Origin: Nocardioides speluncae
GTDB lineage: Bacteria; Actinomycetota; Actinomycetes; Propionibacteriales; Nocardioidaceae
NCBI RefSeq assembly: GCF_003121585.1
Contig: NZ_QEOO01000020.1
Coordinates: forward strand, 36,619 to 100,618
Direction: 5' to 3'
Length of the DNA stretch: 64,000 bases
In this document: positions 9,205 to 17,319 of the stretch, piece by piece
Layout of the letters: each line of letters begins with the position of its first letter
How positions within the stretch are numbered: the first letter of the stretch is position 1
Translations under genes and position numbers: made by a program
Notes under the pieces: generated by a model
What the model saw: only the letters and a program-made list of their open reading frames with translations
What the model was told of the DNA's origin: nothing
Databases searched by the model: none

Positions 9205-10301
9205 CCGATCAGCCTCTCCAGGAGCGCCCGGTGCATGACGTAGTCGTCGGGCTCGGACGGCGCCGGTTCCTCGCCGTTGTGGATCATCCGCCGCTTGATC
9301 TGGCTCATCACGATCCCGTGCCGCAGCGCGGCGTACACGACGTACCAGTCGAGATCGGGCACCCGGACGCCGGATGCCTGCTCGTACCGGTCGAGCACGT
9401 CCTCGGCCCGGCAGAAGTCCGGGAGGCCGGGCAGCTCGAAGACCTCGGCGATGTCCTGGAAGAACTGGTGGATGAGCACCAGCCAGCCCAGATCGAGACC
9501 CCGCGGCGCCACCGAGACCATCTCCCAGTCGAGCGCGGCGACCGGGGTGAGGTCGTCGTCGTAGAGGACGTTGCCGGGCCGCGCGTCGCCCCAGCTCAGC
9601 ACCGAGTCTCCGGTGTCGGCCGGCCAGTGATCCTCGAGCCAGTCGAAGGCGCGTTCCAGGAGCGGGACCCGCAGATCGTCGCGGGCGTGGGTCCAGGCGT
9701 AGTAGGCACGCTGGCCGTCCATATGGGTGCGCAGCGGGTCTGCGCCCGCCTCCTCGACGAGACCGGGCAGCCGGTCGAGGGGCACTCGGTGCACGGCGGC
9801 CAGCAGGTCGACGGTCGCGTCCTGCAGCGCCCTCCGCTCGGCCGGCGCCGCATCGACCAGGAAGCCACCGAAGACGTAGGGCGGGTTGTCGGTCGGCGCC
9901 CGTCCGGCTACGGCACCCATGACCAGGAACGGCGCACCGAGCAGGTCGGTCGAGTCCTCGATCCCGACCAGTGGTGGGACCGGTGCGTACGGCGCGGCGG
10001 CGGCCATCGCGTCGTACTGGCGGCGCAGGTCGTAGTCGGGGAACACCGCGAACCCGGCGTCGTCCGGCGGTAGCCGCAGCACGAGCTCGGACGCGTGGTC
10101 AACCCCGTGGGCCCGGTAGTTAGCTCGGAAGAGGACGGTCACGCTCGACATGCCACTCCCCGCGGGCGCGCGGACCTCCGAGACGGCAACCGGCCCGTCG
10201 GAACCGAGGCGCTCGGCCAGCCACTTTCTGAGGCGCTCGACCAGGTCGAGCGGGTCCCGAGAGTGGGTGGTCAGCTCGGTGCCGACGGGCAGATTGTTCA
10301 C
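9201..10301 (-). CDS. Aminoglycoside-phosphotransferase-family kinase-like protein
   Basis: A 366-residue APH-fold protein. The catalytic region reads LSWGDARPGNVLYDD (Brenner-type motif with catalytic Asp and Asn), followed by AALDWEM in place of the DFG-like metal-binding element. An N-terminal lobe with VTVLFRANYR and LVLRLPPDD precedes it. Relatives are often called acyl-CoA-dehydrogenase-associated or small-molecule phosphotransferases; the substrate is unknown and antibiotic resistance should not be assumed. The start is GTG at 10301 with AGGAG eight bases upstream; a TTG one codon earlier is less likely. Coupled to the AttH-like gene. Confidence 0.82.
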   Translation of the reverse strand: MNNLPVGTELTTHSRDPLDLVERLRKWLAERLGSDGPVAVSEVRAPAGSGMSSVTVLFRANYRAHGVDHASELVLRLPPDDAGFAVFPDYDLRRQYDAMAAAAPYAPVPPLVGIEDSTDLLGAPFLVMGAVAGRAPTDNPPYVFGGFLVDAAPAERRALQDATVDLLAAVHRVPLDRLPGLVEEAGADPLRTHMDGQRAYYAWTHARDDLRVPLLERAFDWLEDHWPADTGDSVLSWGDARPGNVLYDDDLTPVAALDWEMVSVAPRGLDLGWLVLIHQFFQDIAEVFELPGLPDFCRAEDVLDRYEQASGVRVPDLDWYVVYAALRHGIVMSQIKRRMIHNGEEPAPSEPDDYVMHRALLERLIG

Positions 10302-10530
10302 CAAAGCGACTCCTAGAACGTGTTGCAGTTCTGGAACGCTAGGGGACCGGATTCGGCGGCGTCAACGGTCAGCCCGGATCCACCGATAGGCGCCGTGGCG
10401 AGCGTCACCAGGCGGGTGTGATGGCAAGGCGGCGGAGCGAAGGCGGGCCGGAGGCCCGTCGAGTCTCCGCCAACGCAGGCAGCGCGCCCGCATGGGGGCG
10501 CTCGGTAGGCGGCTATCGGTGGCTCCGGGC

Positions 10531-11385
10531 TCAGCCAGGGATCGCGAGCGCTCGCTGGTTGCGGGCGGTCGACGACCAGGCGGCGGTGTCGGCGCAGAGA
10601 CCGCACGACGTACCGAAGAAGACGCCGCGCGCCGCCTCGTCGCCCATCAGCCAGAACCGGAACCACGCGGTCACCGGCCCGAGCACGCGGGTCCGCGTCT
10701 CGCCCGGGAAGAAGTGGTCGGCGCCCTTCAGCTCGCCGAACACCGCCGGCACCTGGCTGCTCCACGAGTAGCGGGACCGCACATAGAACGACGGCACGAT
10801 GTAGTCGAGCTGGCCGGCAACGAAGAACGCCGGGCCACGGAGCTGGGTGGTGTTGCCCTGCGGTCCGGGCTGGATCGGGATCGTGGTGTCGACCAGCGGG
10901 TCCGCGCCGGTGACGATGGCACCGCCGCCGCCCTGTGAGTGGCCGGACGCGCCCACCTTGGTCTCGTCGATCTTGCCGTAGAACGGGCTGCCGACGCGCT
11001 TGTCCTCGGCGATCAGGAACTGAGCGCCGTCGAGCATCTCCGCGCCTGAGCCGGACTGCCCGGTGTTGGCGGCGGCGACCACGAAGCCCCAGCTCGCGAG
11101 GTGCTTGAGCGCGAACTCGTACTGCGAGACGTCGGCGCCGGTGCCGTTGCCCCAGATCAGGATCGGGTGCTGTGAGCCGAGGTTCGTCGGGTGGTAGATC
11201 GTGTGCGTGGAGCCGCGCGGGGTGACGGTCACGGCGTAGGGTCCGGGCGCCTCCCAGGTCCGCGGCGAGGCAGCCGCCGCTTCGGCAATGGGCGTGGGGG
11301 CGGCAGTGGTGGCGCCTGGTGAGACCAGGGCCAGGCCGGCGACCGTCAGGACGACGGCGAGGGCGCGGGCAGGCAGAGACTTCAT
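10531..11385 (-). CDS. Secreted alpha/beta hydrolase (chlorophyllase/dienelactone-hydrolase type)
   Basis: A 284-residue exported serine hydrolase. A signal peptide is evident (MKSLPARALAVVL..., Ala-rich cleavage region near residue 30). The nucleophile elbow is GHSQGGGG at about residues 150-157, and a late GADHFF supplies the likely catalytic His. HPILIWGNGTGA resembles the oxyanion region of the chlorophyllase/PET-hydrolase-like group; the true substrate is unknown. The ATG at 11385 is chosen because the signal peptide begins there. Paired cysteines near the C-terminus (SCGLC) may form a disulfide. Confidence 0.82.
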   Translation of the reverse strand: MKSLPARALAVVLTVAGLALVSPGATTAAPTPIAEAAAASPRTWEAPGPYAVTVTPRGSTHTIYHPTNLGSQHPILIWGNGTGADVSQYEFALKHLASWGFVVAAANTGQSGSGAEMLDGAQFLIAEDKRVGSPFYGKIDETKVGASGHSQGGGGAIVTGADPLVDTTIPIQPGPQGNTTQLRGPAFFVAGQLDYIVPSFYVRSRYSWSSQVPAVFGELKGADHFFPGETRTRVLGPVTAWFRFWLMGDEAARGVFFGTSCGLCADTAAWSSTARNQRALAIPG

Positions 11386-11455
11386 GCTGGCTCCATCCGA
11401 GGGATCCGATTGCGGACGGCACAAGTGAAGTCGGTCACTGTTACCGGCGGCTACG

Positions 11456-12172
11456 TCAGCCGCCCTGGTTGGTGCAATTAGCCGGATCCGGCTGCGGTTG
11501 GCTGTGAGCCTTCACAGGCTCGGCGATGTCGACCAGGCACCACGGCAGCATCAGCTGGGCGAGCGGTCCGATCGCGAGCGCGAAGATGACAGTTCCGAGG
11601 CCGACCACTCCGCCCAGTGCGAACCCGATCACGACCACGGCCACCTCGAGGCCGGTGCGGACCAGCCGCAGCGACCAGCCGGTACGCCGCGCCAGGCCGG
11701 TCATCAGCCCGTCGCGGGGACCGCGGCCGAACTGGGAGCCGATGTAGAGGCCGGTGGCCAGCCCGCACAGGAGGACACCGGAGGCCAGCAGCAGAACCCG
11801 CGCCCAGAGCTGATCGGGCCGGTCGAGCAGGGCCAGCGTGCCGTCGGCCGCGAAGCCCACGACGAGCGCGTTGGCCAGGGTGCCGATCCCCGGCTTCTCC
11901 CGCAGCGGGATCCAGAACAGCAGGACCACGAAGCTCATCACCACCACGGCCTGGCCGAGGGTGATCGGCACGTAGCGGATCACGCCGGAGTGCAGCACGT
12001 CCCAGGGCGCGAGCCCGAGGTCGCCGCGCACCATCAGCGCCAGGCTGACGCCGTACAGCGCGAGGCCGATGAACAGCTGCGGCAGCCGGCGGCCGAGCCG
12101 GCCGGCACGGAGCTGGTCGACAGGTCCGAGGTCGGCGAGCGCGATCCGGGGCGTGGTGGTGGTGGCAGCCAT
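11456..12172 (-). CDS. yczE: YczE-family integral membrane protein
   Basis: A 238-residue multi-pass membrane protein with five to six hydrophobic segments and the family motifs LGLAPWDVLHSG and GRGPRDGLMTGL, a duplicated G-x-x-P-x-D arrangement. Function of the family is not settled. It is divergently transcribed from a MocR regulator, the same arrangement as the characterised yczE/YczR pair, so it is the probable target. The ATG at 12172 has GGAAAG nine bases upstream; an earlier in-frame ATG at 12181 would overlap that site. Confidence 0.85.
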   Translation of the reverse strand: MAATTTTPRIALADLGPVDQLRAGRLGRRLPQLFIGLALYGVSLALMVRGDLGLAPWDVLHSGVIRYVPITLGQAVVVMSFVVLLFWIPLREKPGIGTLANALVVGFAADGTLALLDRPDQLWARVLLLASGVLLCGLATGLYIGSQFGRGPRDGLMTGLARRTGWSLRLVRTGLEVAVVVIGFALGGVVGLGTVIFALAIGPLAQLMLPWCLVDIAEPVKAHSQPQPDPANCTNQGG

Positions 12173-12190
12173 GTGCACCATCTTTCCAGC

Positions 12191-12217
12191 GATTGGCCTT
12201 CTCATAAATAGCCAATC
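12191..12217. promoter_or_regulatory. Inverted repeat between yczE and the MocR gene
   Basis: GATTGGC at 12191-12197 and GCCAATC at 12211-12217 form a perfect 7-bp inverted repeat. Centre-to-centre spacing is 20 bp, about two helical turns, in the ~60-bp gap separating the two divergent starts. Position suggests the MocR protein binds here to control yczE and itself. Confidence 0.62.
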
Positions 12218-12234
12218 ATGAAACAGTGGCCTGC

Positions 12235-13662
12235 ATGAGTGAGGTACTCAGCGCGTCCCGGGTAGCCACCCTGGTCGGCGACTTCGACCGCTCCCCCTCC
12301 TATCTCGGCCTGGCCGACGCGCTCCGGCTGCTGGTCCGCGACGGCCGGATCACGACCGGGTCGCGACTGCCCAGCGAGCGGGAGCTCGCCGTCGCCCTCG
12401 AGGTGAGCCGGACCACCGCCACCCGCGCGTACGCCGAGCTCCAGGAGCGCGGGTACGCCGAGGCGCGGCGCGGGTCGGGCACGTTCACCCGGGTCCCCGG
12501 CGGCCGCGGCGCGATCGCCGACCGCGCCCTCAACCCGCACACCGGCGAGGACGTCATCAACCTCAGCTGCGCCGCGCCCATCGCGCCGCCCGGCCTCGCG
12601 GCCGCGTACGACGCGGCGCTCGCCGAGCTGCCGCGCTACCTCACCGACCACGGCTACTACCCGGCCGGCCTGCCCGTGCTCCAGCAGGCGATCGCGACGA
12701 CGTACGACGAGCGCGGACTGGCCACCGACCCGGACCAGATCATGGTGACGGCCGGCTCGCTGTCCGCGGCCGCGATCGTCGCCCAGTCGCAGACCCGGCC
12801 GGGCGACCGGATCGTGGTCGAGAACCCGGTCTACCCCAACGCCACTGCCGCCCTCGGCCGGCAGGGCGCCCGGCTGGTGGGCGTGCCGGTCGACCCGGAG
12901 GGCTGGGACCTCGCCGCGGTCGCGGCGACCGTGCGCCAGGCGGCGCCGCGACTGGCCTACCTGGTCGCGGACTTCCAGAACCCGACCGGGCACCTGATGA
13001 CCGACGCCCAGCGCGAGCAGTACGCCGCTGTGTTGACCGCCTCGCACACGCTCGCGGTGGTCGACGAGGCGCACCAGATGCTGGCCCTGGAGGGCCAGCC
13101 GATGCCCCGCCCGTTCGCGGCGTACGCGCCGGACACGATCAGCCTCGGCAGCGCGAGCAAGGCGTTCTGGGGTGGGCTGCGGATCGGCTGGATCCGGGCG
13201 CCGCGGGCCCGGGTCGAGTCGCTGCTGAGCGGCCGGGTGACCCTCGACCTCGGCGCGCCGGTGCTCGAGCAGCTGGTGCTGGTGCACCTGCTCCGCGAGC
13301 GCGAGGCGATCCTCGCCGCGCAGCGGGCCCGGCTGCGTGAGCAACGGGACCGGCTCGTCACGGCGATGCGCGAGCTGCTGCCCGAGTGGCGGTTCCGCCT
13401 GCCCGGAGGTGGGCTGGCGCTGTGGTGCGAGCTTCCCGCGCCGCTTGCCTCGACCGTGGTGCTGGAGGCCGAGCGCCGCGGGGTCGCGGTCGCGCCCGGG
13501 CCGGTGTTCTCGGTGGACGGCGGGCTGGGCCGGTTCGTGCGGATCCCCTGGACCCGGCCGGCCGACGAGCTGGCCGACGGGGTCGCCCGGCTCGCCGAGG
13601 CCTGGACCGCCGCCCAGGACTCGCCCGACGCGCCGGCGAGCCGGCGGCTGACCGTAGCCTGA
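12235..13662 (+). CDS. MocR-type PLP-dependent transcriptional regulator
   Basis: A 475-residue regulator fusing a GntR winged helix (residues ~20-85; LPSERELAVALEVSRTTATRAY) to a fold-type I aminotransferase-like domain. In that domain DFQNPTGHLM and SLGSASKAFWGG, carrying the PLP lysine, are intact. Such proteins bind pyridoxal phosphate and act as regulators rather than free transaminases. Divergence from yczE makes it the likely YczR-type controller of that gene. The start could also be GTG at 12226; neither has a clear ribosome site, so a near-leaderless mRNA is possible. A dehydrogenase gene begins 4 bp after its stop. Confidence 0.88.
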   Translation: MSEVLSASRVATLVGDFDRSPSYLGLADALRLLVRDGRITTGSRLPSERELAVALEVSRTTATRAYAELQERGYAEARRGSGTFTRVPGGRGAIADRALNPHTGEDVINLSCAAPIAPPGLAAAYDAALAELPRYLTDHGYYPAGLPVLQQAIATTYDERGLATDPDQIMVTAGSLSAAAIVAQSQTRPGDRIVVENPVYPNATAALGRQGARLVGVPVDPEGWDLAAVAATVRQAAPRLAYLVADFQNPTGHLMTDAQREQYAAVLTASHTLAVVDEAHQMLALEGQPMPRPFAAYAPDTISLGSASKAFWGGLRIGWIRAPRARVESLLSGRVTLDLGAPVLEQLVLVHLLREREAILAAQRARLREQRDRLVTAMRELLPEWRFRLPGGGLALWCELPAPLASTVVLEAERRGVAVAPGPVFSVDGGLGRFVRIPWTRPADELADGVARLAEAWTAAQDSPDAPASRRLTVA

Positions 13663-13666
13663 CCCC

Positions 13667-14827
13667 ATGAAGGCGATCACCTGCACTCACGCCCAGCTGG
13701 AGCTCGCCGACGTACCTGAGCCGGTGCCCGAGCGCGGCCAGGCGCTGCTGCGGGTGGCCCGGGCCGGCATCTGCGGCTCGGACCTGCACGCTCGCCACCA
13801 CGCGGACGAGCTGGCCGACGTCACCGCCGAGGCCGGGTACGACGCCGCGATGCGCTCCGACCAGACGGTGGTGCTCGGCCACGAGTTCAGCGGCGAGGTG
13901 ATCGACTACGGGCCGTCGAGCCGAGCGCGGCTGAAGCCCGGCACGCCGGTGGTCGCGATGCCGCTGCTGCGGCGTGGCAAGAGCGTGCACCCGACCGGGC
14001 TCTCCGCGCAGGCGCCGGGCGCCTTCGCCGAGCAGGTGCTGACGCAGGAGTCGCTGACCTTCGCGGTTCCGAACGGGCTGTCCCTCGAGCACGCCGCCCT
14101 GACCGAGCCGATGGCGGTCGCGCTGCACGCCGTACGCCGCGGCCAGGTGGGCCGGCGCCGGGTCGCGGTCGTGATCGGCTGCGGTCCGGTCGGGCTGGCC
14201 GTGATCGGCATGCTCAAGGCACACGGCGTACGCACCGTGATCGCGAGCGACCTGTCCCCCGCCCGCCGGGAGCTGGCCCGCACCTGCGGCGCGGACGTCG
14301 TGGTCGACCCGGCGACCGAGCAGCCGTTCGCCTCGGCCGCCGACCACGGCCACCTCACGCAGGCCTCGCAGCTGCTGGACTACGCCGTCGACGCGATGGA
14401 CAGGCTGACCCGGGTGCCGCACTGGTGGCGCGCCTATCGAGCCGCCGAGAAGGTGGGCGCCGCACAGCCGAAGAGCCCGGTCGTGTTCGAGTGCGTCGGC
14501 GTGCCCGGCATCATCGACCAGGTCATCACGACCGCGCCGCTCGCCTCTCGCGTCGTGGTGGTCGGGGTGTGCATGAGTCCCGACCAGTTCCGGCCCGCGA
14601 TGGCGATCAACAAGGAGATCGACCTGCGGTTCGTGATCGGCTACACCCCGCTCGACTTCCGCGACGCGCTGCACCTGCTCGCCGACGGCAAGGTCGACCC
14701 GGCACCACTGATCACCGGCCAGGTCGGCCTCCCCGGCATCGACGCCGCCTTCACCGCCCTCGGCAACCCCGAGCAGCACGCCAAGATCCTGGTCGACCCC
14801 GCCTCATCTGCGGCCATGCCCGGATAG
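13667..14827 (+). CDS. Zinc-type alcohol/threonine dehydrogenase-like MDR protein
   Basis: A 386-residue medium-chain dehydrogenase. The catalytic zinc region is present (GICGSDLHARHH and GHEFSGEV), and the nucleotide fold reads VIGCGPVGLAVIG. The usual four-cysteine structural zinc loop after GHE is missing: that stretch reads PLLRRGKSVHPTG with no cysteines. This is seen in some MDR subfamilies, and the substrate is not predictable. It starts 4 bp after the MocR stop, implying co-expression. The last codon and TAG stop (GGA TAG) lie inside the first copy of a 65-bp palindromic element. Confidence 0.85.
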   Translation: MKAITCTHAQLELADVPEPVPERGQALLRVARAGICGSDLHARHHADELADVTAEAGYDAAMRSDQTVVLGHEFSGEVIDYGPSSRARLKPGTPVVAMPLLRRGKSVHPTGLSAQAPGAFAEQVLTQESLTFAVPNGLSLEHAALTEPMAVALHAVRRGQVGRRRVAVVIGCGPVGLAVIGMLKAHGVRTVIASDLSPARRELARTCGADVVVDPATEQPFASAADHGHLTQASQLLDYAVDAMDRLTRVPHWWRAYRAAEKVGAAQPKSPVVFECVGVPGIIDQVITTAPLASRVVVVGVCMSPDQFRPAMAINKEIDLRFVIGYTPLDFRDALHLLADGKVDPAPLITGQVGLPGIDAAFTALGNPEQHAKILVDPASSAAMPG

Positions 14828-14886
14828 TCCAGAACGTTTGACATCACTTTTCGCGAGAATGTGATGTCAAACGTTCTGGACTATCC
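14822..14886. repeat. 65-bp palindromic element, copy 1 (perfect 26-bp arms)
   Basis: Arms 14822-14847 and 14861-14886 are exact reverse complements over 26 bp, separated by a 13-nt loop (ttttcgcgagaat). The outer ends read GGATAGTCC/GGACTATCC. The left arm contains the TAG stop of the dehydrogenase gene. As RNA it would form an extremely stable hairpin; no U-tract follows. Two further copies lie at 14982 and 26763. Confidence 0.9.
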
Positions 14887-14981
14887 CGTCAGCAGCCGGG
14901 TCATGGCCGCCCTGGCTTCGTCGTACGCCGCGCAACCGCGGGTGTGGCCGCCGTCGTACTCCCCCAACGGCCGCGGGATCG
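14887..14981 (-). other. 95-bp segment between two palindromes, possible gene remnant
   Basis: Read on the minus strand, this segment gives about 33 codons of actinobacterial-looking coding sequence (IPRPLGEYDGGHTRGC...) ending in GGA TAG, where the stop comes from the first palindrome. An in-frame TGA lies in the second palindrome upstream and there is no start codon. It may be the tail of a lost gene; the family is not recognised. Confidence 0.3.
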
Positions 14982-15046
14982 GGATAGTCCAGAACGTTTG
15001 ACATCACTATCCGCGAAAATGTGATGTCAAACGGCCTGGACTATCC
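14982..15046. repeat. 65-bp palindromic element, copy 2
   Basis: Same element as at 14822, in the same orientation. Arms 14982-15007 and 15021-15046 differ at two positions only (GTT versus GGC in the right arm), and the loop is again 13 nt (tatccgcgaaaat). It ends 12 bp before the serA stop, so it lies at the 3' end of serA. Confidence 0.88.
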
Positions 15047-15058
15047 GGGCGGCGCGTT

Positions 15059-16645
15059 TCAGGTGAGGTCGACGGCGCGGACCGAGGAGGCGTCGATCGA
15101 GGTACGGATCTGCTCGAGCACCTCGGCAGGTACGGCGCTGTCGACGGAGAGGGCGACCAGGGCCTGGCCGCCCTTGGCGTCACGGGCGACCTGCATGCCG
15201 GCGATGTTGACCTTGGCCTCGCCGAGGATGCCGCCGACGGTGCCGACCATGCCGGGCTTGTCCTCGTAGCGAAGGAACGCGAGGTGCTCGGTGGGCTCCA
15301 GATCCACGTCGAAGCCGTTGACCTCGACGATCCGCTCCTTCTGGTGGATCCCGATCAGGGTGCCGCTCACCGACAGCTGGGCGCCGTCTGCGAGGGTGCC
15401 ACGGATCGTGATCAGGTTGCGGTGGTCGGGGCTCTCCGGGTCGGCGACCAGGCGTACGGCGGTACCGCGCTCGGCTGCGAGCAGCGGCGCATTCACGTAG
15501 GAGACCTGGTTCTCGACGATGTCGGAGAACACGCCCTTGAGCGCCGCCAGCTCCAGCACCTTCACGTCGAACTCGGTGATCTCGCCGCGCACCTCGACGT
15601 CGAGCTGCTGGGCGACCTCGCCGGCCAGCGCGGTGAAGATCCGGCCCAGCTTCTCGGTGAGCGGGATGCCCGGGCGGACGTCCTCGGCGATCACGCCGCC
15701 CTGGACATTGACCGCATCCGGGACCAGCTCGCCGGACAGCGCGAGCCGCACCGACCTGGCCACCGCGATGCCGGCCTTCTCCTGGGCCTCGTCGGTGGAC
15801 GCGCCGAGGTGCGGGGTGGCGACGACGTTCTCCAGCTCGAACAGCGGGCTGTCGGTGCACGGCTCGCTCGCGAAGACATCCAGCCCGGCGCCGGCGATCC
15901 GGCCGGTCTTGAGCGCGTCGTACAGCGCGCCCTCGTCGACGATGCCGCCGCGCGCGGCGTTGACCAGGACCAGCTCGTGCTTGGCCTTGGCGAGCTCGTC
16001 GGCGCCGATCAGGCCGACGGTCTCCGGGGTCTTCGGCAGGTGGACCGACATGAAGTCGGACTCGGCGAGCAGCGTGTCGAGGTCAACGAGGCGGACCCCC
16101 ATCTGCGCTGCGCGGCCGGCCTGGACGTACGGGTCGTAGGCGATCACCTTCATGCCGAAGGCGCTCAGCCGCTGCGCGACCAGGACGCCGATCCGGCCCA
16201 GGCCGACGATGCCGACGGTCTTCTCGTAGAGCTCGATGCCGGTGTACTTCGAGCGCTTCCACTCGCCGTTCTTGAGCGCGGCATGAGCCGGGCTCACGTG
16301 CCGCGCGGCGGCGAGCATCAGCGCGACTGCGAGCTCGGCGGCGGAGACGATGTTGGAGGTCGGGGCGTTGACGACCATGACGCCGCTCTGGGTGGCGGCC
16401 TTGACGTCGACGTTGTCCAGGCCGACGCCGGCGCGGGCGATCACCTTGAGCTGCTTGGCGGCGGCCAGAGCCTCGGCGTCGACCTTGGTGGCCGAGCGGA
16501 CCAGGATCGCGTCCACGTCGGCGATGGCGGGCAGCAGCTCGGCTCGGTCGGCGCCGTTGCAGTTGCGGATCTCGAAGTCCGGGCCGAGCGCCTCGACAGT
16601 GGCGGGGCTCAGCTCTTCGGCGATGAGTACGACGGGCTTGCTCAC
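15059..16645 (-). CDS. serA: D-3-phosphoglycerate dehydrogenase (long form)
   Basis: A 528-residue enzyme that commits 3-phosphoglycerate to serine synthesis, NAD-dependent and cytoplasmic. The catalytic D-isomer dehydrogenase half has ARAGVGLDNVD, the nucleotide motif GIVGLGRIG and the catalytic TPHLGAST. It is followed by an intervening ASB-type domain and a C-terminal ACT domain (LRYEDKPGMVGTVG), the usual serine-sensing part. Length equals the long form known from Mycobacterium. The start is GTG at 16645 with AGAGGA upstream. It belongs to the dispersed ilv/leu group but is a single transcription unit here. Confidence 0.96.
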   Translation of the reverse strand: MSKPVVLIAEELSPATVEALGPDFEIRNCNGADRAELLPAIADVDAILVRSATKVDAEALAAAKQLKVIARAGVGLDNVDVKAATQSGVMVVNAPTSNIVSAAELAVALMLAAARHVSPAHAALKNGEWKRSKYTGIELYEKTVGIVGLGRIGVLVAQRLSAFGMKVIAYDPYVQAGRAAQMGVRLVDLDTLLAESDFMSVHLPKTPETVGLIGADELAKAKHELVLVNAARGGIVDEGALYDALKTGRIAGAGLDVFASEPCTDSPLFELENVVATPHLGASTDEAQEKAGIAVARSVRLALSGELVPDAVNVQGGVIAEDVRPGIPLTEKLGRIFTALAGEVAQQLDVEVRGEITEFDVKVLELAALKGVFSDIVENQVSYVNAPLLAAERGTAVRLVADPESPDHRNLITIRGTLADGAQLSVSGTLIGIHQKERIVEVNGFDVDLEPTEHLAFLRYEDKPGMVGTVGGILGEAKVNIAGMQVARDAKGGQALVALSVDSAVPAEVLEQIRTSIDASSVRAVDLT

Positions 16646-16810
16646 AGCAGCATTCCTCTTGGGTGCGAGTCGGGTGAGGGGTCCGGACCGGCCAACCGAA
16701 TCAGGTGGTCGCGGCGATCCGTGCACGACGCTGTGCCCGCGCGCAACTGTACCCGACTGGTGTGGATTGCCCGCCTTGGCCACCACCCGCAAGACGGCCC
16801 GCTTGGCCTA

Positions 16811-16851
16811 TGTGTAGCCTGTCTACGCTTGACTGTGTAGCCTGTCTACAC
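16811..16851. promoter_or_regulatory. Tandem operator upstream of the multicopper oxidase operon
   Basis: TGTGTAGCCTGTCTAC occurs twice exactly, at 16811-16826 and 16834-16849, 23 bp apart. The second copy forms a perfect inverted repeat GTGTAG-cctgt-CTACAC (16835-16851); the first has one mismatch. They end 27 bp before the TTG start of the next gene, a typical repressor position. The cognate protein is not in the window; a metal- or stress-responsive repressor is a guess based on the downstream oxidase. Confidence 0.65.
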
Positions 16852-16878
16852 CTAGCCCCCCACGGAAGGACGCTCGCG

Positions 16879-17319
16879 TTGTCGATCACGATCTGGTTCG
16901 TCCGCCTGGTGCTGCTTTTCCAAGGCCTGATGGCCGCCGTCCAGCCTGTGCTCGCCGGGAGCTTCATGTCCGGCAACTACGACGCGTTGACCGTGCATTC
17001 CGGCGTCGGCGGCAGCATGTTCCTGGTCACTGCGCTGGCGCTGCTCGCCGTCGTCGCCCATGGCGCCGCTGGCTCCCGGCTGTGGCCGGTCGGGCTGCAC
17101 GTGCTGCTGCTCGTCGCGGTGATCATGCAGATCGCGGTCGGGAGCACTCGCAACCTCGCCCTGCACATCCCGCTCGGCGTCGCCCTGGTGGCGGTGATGG
17201 TCTGGCTAGCGATCTGGGCCTGGCTGCCGGGCGCCCGGCTCCGCCGTACCTACCTGGTACGACGTCGCAAGGCGCCCGCCGTACCGCCTGTCCCCACCAG
17301 CCAGGGCGTGGCCCAGTGA
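16879..17319 (+). CDS. Four-helix small membrane protein, oxidase partner
   Basis: A 146-residue protein with four predicted membrane segments (about residues 5-27, 44-62, 70-88 and 96-116) and a basic cytoplasmic tail. I do not recognise a characterised family; it resembles short conserved four-helix proteins of unknown function. The start is TTG at 16879 with GGAAGGA eight bases upstream. Its TGA stop overlaps the GTG of the multicopper oxidase (GTGA), so expression is coupled. Histidines at helix ends (about residues 41, 66 and 79) could bind metal or haem, but this is speculative. Confidence 0.72.
   Translation: MSITIWFVRLVLLFQGLMAAVQPVLAGSFMSGNYDALTVHSGVGGSMFLVTALALLAVVAHGAAGSRLWPVGLHVLLLVAVIMQIAVGSTRNLALHIPLGVALVAVMVWLAIWAWLPGARLRRTYLVRRRKAPAVPPVPTSQGVAQ

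Noticed and set aside
9201..10301. Antibiotic-resistance kinase
   Set aside because: APH fold is clear, but pairing with an AttH-like protein and general family breadth give no support for drug phosphorylation.
10305..10530. RNA gene or regulatory array in the 226-bp gap before the phosphotransferase
   Set aside because: Only short GC-rich hairpins (e.g. GCGCCC-gcatg-GGGGCGC near 10486) are visible; nothing beyond background.
14641..14847. Small minus-strand gene starting MMSNVLDYPG (similar frames at 15021 and 26788)
   Set aside because: The shared N-terminus is just the palindrome arm read as codons; the rest is antisense to real genes.
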